NCBI GenBank assembly: GCA_022843325.1
Contig: JALHNV010000028.1
Coordinates: forward strand, 1 to 39,524
DNA: 39,524 nt
Origin: Pseudolabrys sp.
Lineage (GTDB): Bacteria > Pseudomonadota > Alphaproteobacteria > Rhizobiales > Xanthobacteraceae
Direction of reading: 5' to 3'
Shown here piece after piece: positions 33,601-39,524 of this stretch. The notes beneath the pieces were generated by a model, which had not been told where the DNA came from, did not search any database, and saw only the letters and a program-made list of their open reading frames with translations. A program made the position numbers and the translations under genes. The first letter of the stretch is position 1. Each line of letters starts with the position of its first letter.

Positions 33601-36600
33601 GACAAGGGCATTACGATCAATGCCGCGGTCGATATCGAGACCATCAACGTCGCCGGCAGCTTCTCGGCCCTGCTGACCGGCACCGCGACGTCGGGTTCGT
33701 CCGTCGGCGGCTCGCTCAACCTGATCTTCCACAATAATACGACCATCGCCGGTGTCGCCGCCGGCGCCGCGCTGACCTCGGGCGATGCCGTCGCCGTCAA
33801 TGCGAAAACCCGCGACCTGTTCTTCGCGGTCGCGCCGACCTCGGGCGTCGCCGCCGGTTCGCTGGCGCTGAACGGCATCGTGTCGTACGGCGGCATCAAT
33901 GACACCACGCACGCCTCGATCCACAAGCTGGCGCGTATCAGCGCGCCGGTGGTCAGCGTGACCGCGACCGAGCGCGTCTCGCTGATTTCGGTGGCCGGAT
34001 CCATGGTCATGGGCGCCAGCAATGGCGTCGGCATCGCCAACGCCATCCTCGACGTGCGCTCCGACACGAAGGCCTATATCGGCGACAATGCCGCCGATAA
34101 CGAAGACGATACCTCGAACACCAACGCGACCGTAAACAGCGGCTATATCCATGCCGACTCGCTCGCGGTGCTGGCGCAGACGACCGGCCGTCTGACCAGC
34201 GCGTCGATCGCCGCCGTCGTCACCGACCCGGCCACCCAGGCCAAGAGCATCGCCAAGCAGATCGGCGAATCCGTGGTCGAGGCGGTGTCCTTCGCCAGCC
34301 CGACCGGGCTGTTCAATACCAACCTCGGCATCGAGAAGGCGGCCAAGGCGACGCAGGGGCAGTTGAAGACGAAGCCGTCCTTCAGCATCGACATTGCCGG
34401 CAGCACGTCGGCCAATATCGTCTCGCTCGACACCGAGGCCGCCATCAGCGGCGCGACGATCGCGCGGTACTCGACCGGCGCGACCGACAAGGTCGATGTG
34501 CTGGTCGAAGCGCTCAACAACACCATCATCAGCGCCGGCAGCGGCGCAGGCTCGTTCAACTTCTCGACCGGCAGCACGACCGCCGTCGCGGTCAGCGGCG
34601 CCATCGCGGTCGGGATCCTCGACAATTCGACGACCGCCAAGATCGAGTCGTCGACGATCAGCAATGCCGGCAACGTGGCAGTCCGGGCGCTGGGCAGCGG
34701 CGCCCAGACGCTGATCGGCCTCGGCATGTCGGTGGCGACCGCGAACTCCGGCTACGCCATGTCCATGTCTGTGTCGGTCGGCATCATCACCGACAGCGTC
34801 GATGCCGGGATCCGGAATTCGACCATCACTGGCAACAGCAGTGCCCCGGCTGCGGGCCGGCAGGTGGTGGTGCAGTCGTATCAGGAGACCGATATCGCCA
34901 TCGGCGGTGGTTCGCTCGCGGCCGGCAACTCCGGCGGAATCGGTTTCACGGTCACCTACGCCGAAATCAGCGATCCGTCGCCGACACGGTCGGCTGCCGG
35001 TGCGGCGCTTTTCGCCACGGCCGTGACCCAGATGCAGAACGTCACGGTGGCGGCGGGCAATACGGCGCGCATCGTCGCCGGCGCGGCAACCGTGGCGGGC
35101 GGGCCCGATGCGAACGGCCTGGCTGGTGCGCTGGTCGTCACCCTGATCACGAACTCCGTAAAGGCCGGCATTGGCGGCACGACGCTGGACCCCAAGGCGA
35201 TCACCGTATCCGGCTCGGTCGCGGTCACCGCCGACAGCGCCTACAACAGCACGATGTCGGCGATCCTGTCGGAGGCGCTGACGGCCCATAACCCGAATAC
35301 AGCCGTCGCCACCGGCATCGACTTCACCGGCGCGGCGCTGAACGGCGGCGTCGGCAACAGTCTCGGCGCCTCCGTTCTGGCGGTGGCGGGCATGGTTCAG
35401 GCCGGGCAGAACAACATCGGCGCCTCGCTGGTCGTCAACACCATCTCGCAGACGCATTCGGCGGTCATCGAGAACGCCTATCTGACCGCGGGCTCGGCCG
35501 GTTCGGTTCTTGTATCGGCCACGGATGCGACCAAGATCATCGGCGTTGCCGTCGGTATTGGCCTCTCGGTCGGTACGTTCACCGGCGTCGCTTCGATCGC
35601 GGCCAACGAAATCACCAGCCAGATGATCGCGCGGATCGGGACCGCCAGCGATCCGTCCGATTCCAACCACACGACAATTTCCGCCTATGATGTCGTCGTT
35701 CAGGCCACCAACCTGGCCAATGTGCGCGGCGCCGCGGGGACGCTCGGCATCGGTCTCGGCTCGGCCGCGATCGGTTTGTCGATCGTCAACAACATCATCC
35801 GGGACAGTATTTCGGCCTCGATCGCGGGCGGTCGCGTGACCGCCGGCCACGACGTCAAGGTCGCCGGCAGTTCTGCCGCCTCGATTCTGACTGTCGCCCT
35901 CGGCATCGCCGTGGCGGCGGATGTTGGCCTCGCGGGATCGGTTGCGACCAGCATTGAAGCCACCAATGTCACGGCGGCAATCGGCAACGCCGACGTCCTG
36001 GCGCAGAACAATGTCGCGGTGCTGGCGACGAGCAGCGACGCCATTGCGGTGGTCGCCGGCGCCACCGGTATCGGCCTGTCGGCCGTGGGCATCGGCCTGT
36101 CGATCGTCACCAACATGGTCAGCGGCGATACGACCGCCAGCATCAGCGACAGCACGGTCGACGCGCTCGGTGCCGGGACCGGCTCGATCGCGGTCAACAG
36201 CGGCACGCTGGCAACGCCGGTGCCGCTCGGAATTAACAGCGCCAGCGCGCTGACGCCGCCGAGCCTCACGGAGACGCAGCAGTCCGTTCACGGCCTGGCA
36301 GTCGTGGCGAGTTCGCACCAGGCGGTTACCGCCAACGCGGTGACATTGGGCATGGCCTTCCAGGTTGTCTCGGCCGGCGTTGCGGTGATCCCGATCACCA
36401 ACGTCATGAGCGGCACGACGTCGGCGACGATCGAGGATTCGCAGATCGACACGCGGCTGACGTCGACCCATGCGCCGCAGGTCGTTGTCACCGCCAGCAG
36501 CCAGTCCTTTGCCGGCAACTCGATCGTCGCGGGCGCGGGCGGCGGTGTCGCCGGCGCCGCGGCCAATGCTACGAACCAGATGGGCCGGTCCACTGTTGCG

Positions 36601-39524
36601 GCGATCACCGGCTCGACGGTCGGAACGACGGGCGGCGGCTACACCGGGCTCGGTCCGGCGGTTGCTGTGACCGCGAAGGCGTATCAGGGCGCCGCCGACA
36701 AGGTCATCGGCTTCGCCATCGGCATTGGCGGCGGCGCGGCCTCCGGCATCGTCAACGTGTTCAAGGCCGATACGCAGGCCTACGTCGATCGCGGCGTCAT
36801 GACCGCGCAGCAACTGGCCGTGACGGCCGACAGCGCCAGCGGGTTCTACGGGCTGGCAGGGGCGGGCGTCGCCGGCATGATCGGCCTCGCCAGTTCCTAT
36901 GTCATCACCAGCAGCGAGAACACCACGCTCGCTTACGTCGGCAACGACAACAGTATCACGGTCATCAACCTGAAGGGCCGGCTGGCCGTCAACGCCATCA
37001 GCAGCAACACCTACGACAGCAGCGCGGTCGGCGGGGCACTCGCCGGCGCCGAGGGCTATGCCGGCATGGTGAACGTCATCGCGCTGAGCAACACCACGCG
37101 CGCCGGACTGTATCGGGGGCAGGTCACCACATTATCGACGGCGACCCAGAGCGATCTCGATTCCAGCAACAACCCGGTCAACAACCCGGCCGGCGTTCAG
37201 GTGGCCGCCACCGAGACGATCAACATCAACCCGACCACGGGCTCCGGCGCCATCGGCATTCAGGGCTCGGGCGAGGGCTCGGCCAACAACATCGCGGTGC
37301 TCGGCAGTCAGGTTACCGCGGAGTCGGTCGATAGTGTCATCAACGTGCCCGGCGCCGTCGTCATCACCGCCAACAGCACCAAGAACGTCAACGCCCAGAC
37401 CGTGACCTTCGGCGCCGGCTCGTCGCGCGGCGTCGGCGCGGCCGTCGGCACCATCGTGATCGGCCGGACCGCGTCGGCCGATGCGATGTCGCTGTTGGAC
37501 CAGAACGGCGCCGGTACGATCAGCAGCCTCAATATCCTGTCCGCCGGCGGCCAGAACTACGTGCTGAGCACCAGCGGCATCGCCGCCTATCAGACGGCCG
37601 CCAATGCCAGTCTCGGCCGCACGGCGACGGCGCAGGAAGTGCAGGACTACGCCAAGGATCTCTATACGACGCTGCTGCAGAACGGCACGCTCGGCAGCAA
37701 CGGCTTCATTCTCAGCACCGCCGGCGTCACGCGCTACGCCGCGAGCGCGCTGAACGCCACCGATCTGGCCAGCTACAACGCGCTGCTGGCCAACGGTGCG
37801 GTCAGCAACGGTGCGCTGGTGCTGACCGCCGCCGGTGTCACGGCCTACCGCGCGGCGGCGACCACCGCGCTCGGCCAGACCGCGACAGACGCGCAGGTTC
37901 AGGCCTACGCCAACGGCCTGTATCAGGGCTTCGTCAGCGCGACCAACGCCTATGCGCACACCCAGTACCAGGCCTTCGCCGCCAACGGGCTGCAATACTT
38001 TGTCGACGCCTCCGGCGTGACCAGTTTGCGGCCGGAGGCCCTGGCCGCGCTCGGCGTCAGTTCGCTGACCGACCAGCAGATCCGCGTCTATGCCAATGAC
38101 CGCTACGCGGCGCTGACCAGCGCCACCACCGGCGCGGTGGTCGGCGGGGCGCTGGTGCTGAATGCGACGGGGATTGCGACTTATGCCCCGTCGGCGCTGA
38201 CGGCGGCGCAATATACGACCTACCAAAACCTCACATCGGCGGCCAACGGGGCGATCGAGGACGGCGTGCTCACGCTGAATGCGACGGGCCTCGAGGTGTT
38301 CCGCGCGGCGGCGAACCCCGGCACCGGCCAGCCCGCGACTGACACCGAAGTGCAGGCTTACGCCAACACACAGTACCAGACGCTCACCCAGTCGGTGAAG
38401 GATTACGCCAACGGCCAGTATCAGTTCCTGGTGGCGCACCAGGACGCGTCGACGGCGCCGGATTCCTTCAGCGTATCGTCGTCGCTGAGCAGCGTGCGCG
38501 ACGGCATCACTGCCTCGCTTTCGGGCGGCACCACGACCGCGGCCGCGGTCGCTGTCAACGCGGTCGGCAGGGCGTCCACCGTCAACATGGCGACCGGCGT
38601 CGGCGCCGGCATCGGCTACGGCGTCGGCGCCGCGGTCGCCTTCACCGAGATCGGCACCGTCGTTGCGGCCACCATTTCGCAGGGCACGGTCAACGCCACC
38701 ACCGTCTCGGCGGCGGCGACCATGGCCGACGGCTCCGGTCCGGCGGCGACGGTCAAGTCCTATGCCGGCGCCGGTTCGATATCGATGGCGCTCGGCGCCT
38801 CGCGGGCGGACGCGCATATCGACAATTCAGTGACCGCCGCGCTCGGCGGCACGATCAACCTGACCTCGGCCGGGACGGCGACCGCGACGGCGACCGATAC
38901 GTCGAGCGTGCGCAGCGATGCCTTCGGTGCCACCGAGGCGGGCTTTGCCGCGGTCGGCGTGTCGCTCGCCGACGCCACCAAGACCAGCGCGGTCTCCGCG
39001 GCGGTGATCGCGGCGACGCAGATATCGGGCGGCGCGGCGCTGCGGCTGAACGCGACGAATTCCGGCGCGGTCTATGCGGGCGCGGTCGCCGGCGTTGGCG
39101 GCGGCATCGGGGCAGGGGCGGGCGCGGCGGCGACGGCGACCGATATCAGCCGCGTCACCGCGAAAGTCGGCGCCGGCAGCACCATCAATGTCGGCACCGG
39201 CACGGTCGCGCTGCAGGCAACGGCCACACCCGACGCCAAGGCGCTGGCGCTCGGCGTCGCGGTCGCGGTCGGCGGCGCGGTCGGCGCGTCGATTTCGGAG
39301 GCGACCGCCAGCCCGACGGTGCTGGCGCAGATCGACGACTCCATCGACGCCGCCCACGCCACCCGCATCACCAGCGGCACGCTCACAGTGGCCGCGACCG
39401 GCACCTATAACGGCACCACGCCGGCGACCGATATTCCGAAGTCGGCATCGACGCCGAGTTCGACGTCCGATTTCCAGATCGGCGGCAGCAACGCCGCGGC
39501 CTGGTCGGTCGCCGGCAGCGGCGC
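30430..39524 (+). CDS. Giant filamentous adhesin, LktA-family / two-partner secretion (3' truncated)
   Basis: One frame stays open from 30430 to the window end, over 3,031 codons with no stop. The GTG start follows GGGGGAGG by three bases; TAA TAA at 30391 closes the frame upstream. A 61-residue extended signal peptide leads into a TPS-type filamentous haemagglutinin domain, then long Ala/Gly/Ser/Thr/Val-rich beta repeats with almost no Cys. The N-terminal words INIRPDGRTATTV and FNSFSQFEI are those of proteins annotated as leukotoxin LktA-family filamentous adhesins. It should be exported by Sec and a TpsB pore and act on the cell surface in adhesion or biofilm. No tpsB is in the window. G+C and codon use match the neighbours. 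A Tyr/Ala repeat block (37555-38430) is unlike the rest. Confidence 0.9.
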   Translation, partial: MKSKDPIGTSQGRRPWSRAPWWRVRAHSTSPDRLFVDAFSLRVSAVAMAVIMVLSPTLTFAQSVPAGTINIRPDGRTATTVTTNGAVGTVTTNTIAGPNAFNSFSQFEIGRGATGNLVLPNGTSNLINLINGNDPAVINGVMNSYKNGQIGGNVYFAAPGGFVVGRSGVVNVGSLSVSTPTREFVDGVVSRSGQINQGAVDNLLAGTVPLSPDGNIRIRGRINAVDSVRLTGQNVSVGPRDAANREHAARFASTVNSKGLQSGGRIVVRNGAIQIVAANDARVNGRLSAKGGSVDIRAGRDVALGSRANVSVASQTGNGGAIAVNAGRDIKIAGYGTVSAKSTAGNAGTIYVMAQRNLAVAASSTFDVSSAQGNAGFIELSAKDTAAIGVANINLSAPNGRAGTLLIDPYDLLIGAGTSSGDNEVSASIIVNGGNVVLQADNSITVAAGFSIDTRNFNRGAGALSVSNASLGDSGSVTLQAPNITINGNILTNTINTGATHWNAGDVLLEATVSKTISSSSHTAATSITIGTTGIINASVGGNSTDTSALAGNINLATTSTSRNVMGLVTAHADISIAGELNGRNVSAVSIATAETDYTADVQQTLALIGQAAAASVLGVNGGWVAGTARAKVEVLGDANITATGDVTLNAEATEKAANPAMVLGLSGVPWGAAAVVGQISGEATTTVEGNAHITAAGTLTAQATNNATMAVSAIVLTTAALVDATAAVSFVQVDTTANIKAGAVLDVGSVKVLASNTNSIATSASVIALGAGSVGASAAYSEVETNATANLGASVTIASTRAAADASISVEALSVTTKMSTSATTSLGTNMIQGGLIAGLVPASLVGGLMTPLFGAAFPVKVAAALALTVSENNTKATIGDGVGVAPVISTPGDVSVVARTINRAIRTNADSGTTANANSGTTQVNVNAGVSYGSYTNTSAATIGHGVRITARDIGVSANTDLPNENDWVRSWTDITSPADIFSHLNGNFGVVNNILTSYANASGGDSQQLSVAGSVNYFAATNEAIAWVAKDAQLTTTGGVAWSTTLDNGDVINWDKGITINAAVDIETINVAGSFSALLTGTATSGSSVGGSLNLIFHNNTTIAGVAAGAALTSGDAVAVNAKTRDLFFAVAPTSGVAAGSLALNGIVSYGGINDTTHASIHKLARISAPVVSVTATERVSLISVAGSMVMGASNGVGIANAILDVRSDTKAYIGDNAADNEDDTSNTNATVNSGYIHADSLAVLAQTTGRLTSASIAAVVTDPATQAKSIAKQIGESVVEAVSFASPTGLFNTNLGIEKAAKATQGQLKTKPSFSIDIAGSTSANIVSLDTEAAISGATIARYSTGATDKVDVLVEALNNTIISAGSGAGSFNFSTGSTTAVAVSGAIAVGILDNSTTAKIESSTISNAGNVAVRALGSGAQTLIGLGMSVATANSGYAMSMSVSVGIITDSVDAGIRNSTITGNSSAPAAGRQVVVQSYQETDIAIGGGSLAAGNSGGIGFTVTYAEISDPSPTRSAAGAALFATAVTQMQNVTVAAGNTARIVAGAATVAGGPDANGLAGALVVTLITNSVKAGIGGTTLDPKAITVSGSVAVTADSAYNSTMSAILSEALTAHNPNTAVATGIDFTGAALNGGVGNSLGASVLAVAGMVQAGQNNIGASLVVNTISQTHSAVIENAYLTAGSAGSVLVSATDATKIIGVAVGIGLSVGTFTGVASIAANEITSQMIARIGTASDPSDSNHTTISAYDVVVQATNLANVRGAAGTLGIGLGSAAIGLSIVNNIIRDSISASIAGGRVTAGHDVKVAGSSAASILTVALGIAVAADVGLAGSVATSIEATNVTAAIGNADVLAQNNVAVLATSSDAIAVVAGATGIGLSAVGIGLSIVTNMVSGDTTASISDSTVDALGAGTGSIAVNSGTLATPVPLGINSASALTPPSLTETQQSVHGLAVVASSHQAVTANAVTLGMAFQVVSAGVAVIPITNVMSGTTSATIEDSQIDTRLTSTHAPQVVVTASSQSFAGNSIVAGAGGGVAGAAANATNQMGRSTVAAITGSTVGTTGGGYTGLGPAVAVTAKAYQGAADKVIGFAIGIGGGAASGIVNVFKADTQAYVDRGVMTAQQLAVTADSASGFYGLAGAGVAGMIGLASSYVITSSENTTLAYVGNDNSITVINLKGRLAVNAISSNTYDSSAVGGALAGAEGYAGMVNVIALSNTTRAGLYRGQVTTLSTATQSDLDSSNNPVNNPAGVQVAATETININPTTGSGAIGIQGSGEGSANNIAVLGSQVTAESVDSVINVPGAVVITANSTKNVNAQTVTFGAGSSRGVGAAVGTIVIGRTASADAMSLLDQNGAGTISSLNILSAGGQNYVLSTSGIAAYQTAANASLGRTATAQEVQDYAKDLYTTLLQNGTLGSNGFILSTAGVTRYAASALNATDLASYNALLANGAVSNGALVLTAAGVTAYRAAATTALGQTATDAQVQAYANGLYQGFVSATNAYAHTQYQAFAANGLQYFVDASGVTSLRPEALAALGVSSLTDQQIRVYANDRYAALTSATTGAVVGGALVLNATGIATYAPSALTAAQYTTYQNLTSAANGAIEDGVLTLNATGLEVFRAAANPGTGQPATDTEVQAYANTQYQTLTQSVKDYANGQYQFLVAHQDASTAPDSFSVSSSLSSVRDGITASLSGGTTTAAAVAVNAVGRASTVNMATGVGAGIGYGVGAAVAFTEIGTVVAATISQGTVNATTVSAAATMADGSGPAATVKSYAGAGSISMALGASRADAHIDNSVTAALGGTINLTSAGTATATATDTSSVRSDAFGATEAGFAAVGVSLADATKTSAVSAAVIAATQISGGAALRLNATNSGAVYAGAVAGVGGGIGAGAGAAATATDISRVTAKVGAGSTINVGTGTVALQATATPDAKALALGVAVAVGGAVGASISEATASPTVLAQIDDSIDAAHATRITSGTLTVAATGTYNGTTPATDIPKSASTPSSTSDFQIGGSNAAAWSVAGSG
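30622..31420 (+). other. TPS (filamentous haemagglutinin N-terminal) secretion domain
   Basis: About 265 residues begin VPAGTINIRPDGRTAT and include NAFNSFSQFEI, LPNGTSNLINLIN, YFAAPGGFVVG and GRINAVDSVRLTGQN. These are the conserved blocks by which TpsA exoproteins are recognised by their TpsB pore. The domain is followed by LLIDPYDLLIG (about 31639-31671), another filamentous haemagglutinin-type word. Confidence 0.75.
35746..37100 (+). repeat. Degenerate beta repeats with Gly/Ala zipper segments in the adhesin
   Basis: A segment rich in alternating Gly/Ala/Val (GIGLGSAAIGLSIVNNI and variants) recurs at 35746, 35902, 36067, 36349, 36532, 36721, 36859 and 37030, mostly 46-63 residues apart with one longer gap of 94. 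Each is followed by Asn/Ser/Thr and a strand like TTASISDSTV. The pattern begins near 32300 and resumes after 38500. Confidence 0.6.
37555..38430 (+). repeat. Tyr/Ala-rich, probably helical repeat block inside the adhesin
   Basis: Six degenerate units of two kinds are seen. Long units: 37555-37704, 37816-37992, 37993-38151 and 38269-38430, with the theme LxxxGhxxY...ATxxEVQxYAxxxYxxL. Short units: 37705-37815 and 38152-38268, with LxxxGhxxYxxSALxxxxxxxYxxL. Examples are TAQEVQDYAKDLYTTLL, TDAQVQAYANGLYQGFV and TDTEVQAYANTQYQTLT. Tyr, Gln and Asp content and the heptad-like spacing differ sharply from the flanking beta repeats. Confidence 0.65.

Noticed and set aside
32617..36813. 1,398-codon open frame on the minus strand inside the adhesin region
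   Set aside because: It is extremely Arg/Asp/Gly/Ala rich, has no recognisable domain and mirrors the codon bias of the plus-strand adhesin. Long antisense frames are expected at this G+C.
37555..38430. Possible foreign DNA insertion
   Set aside because: The frame is preserved and G+C and codon use do not differ from the flanks, so it is treated as part of the adhesin.
37132..38817. 561-codon minus-strand frame
   Set aside because: Same low-complexity Arg/Gly/Val composition and fully inside the adhesin gene; a shadow frame.
1..39524. tRNA, rRNA or known riboswitch
   Set aside because: Reading the intergenic gaps showed no cloverleaf with conserved T-loop bases and no familiar riboswitch core.

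Overview
The window is about 66% G+C, tightly packed DNA from an alphaproteobacterium of the Hyphomicrobiales. Family resemblance points to the Bradyrhizobium / Rhodopseudomonas / Afipia / Pseudolabrys side. The grounds are the feuPQ-like pair, the ccmI-E-F-H order (cycHJKL in Bradyrhizobium), the htrA - two-component - glnE neighbourhood, a PleC-like kinase whose upstream region is rich in GANTC, an orphan Bug/TctC binding protein and a typical alphaproteobacterial intergenic palindrome. No tRNA, rRNA, CRISPR array or intact insertion sequence was recognised.

Layout. (1) 1-975: the end of a probable phage or gene-transfer-agent type lysis cassette (C-terminus of a membrane-anchored protein, a small membrane protein, a 3TM-type holin). 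(2) 1078-4894: a nitroreductase, a small exported PepSY protein, a feuPQ-like two-component system and a glycine-zipper lipoprotein. (3) 5007-9155: the cytochrome c maturation operon ccmI-ccmE-ccmF-ccmH. (4) 9297-16285: an HtrA/DegP protease, a hairpin-rich gap, then an overlapping response regulator - histidine kinase - glnE operon. (5) 16392-21535, minus strand: pepN followed by a PleC-like PAS histidine kinase. (6) 21755-24762: a TctC-type binding protein (+), then a CDF metal transporter and a MarR regulator (-). (7) 24940-29607: the three-gene N-acetylglutaminylglutamine amide (NAGGN) osmolyte operon asnO-ngg-M42 peptidase, divergent from marR across a near-perfect 26-bp palindrome. (8) 29756-39524: a small secreted cysteine protein, a 400-bp gene-poor stretch and the first 3,031 codons of a giant two-partner-secretion adhesin of the LktA-family type, which runs off the window.

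How the parts fit. Several units concern the cell envelope and osmotic state: feuPQ (osmosensory in Sinorhizobium), HtrA with its neighbouring two-component system, the NAGGN operon and the secreted adhesin. The most notable unexplained signals are listed here. A TCAGRA array with near-identical spacing stands upstream of both the small secreted gene and the adhesin. Four GANTC (CcrM) sites and an 18-bp palindrome stand in front of the PleC-like kinase. A Tyr/Ala-rich, probably helical repeat block is inserted in the beta-repeat adhesin. The CDF transporter appears to carry three tandem cytoplasmic dimerisation-like domains. Two strong adjoining hairpins lie between htrA and the next two-component operon.
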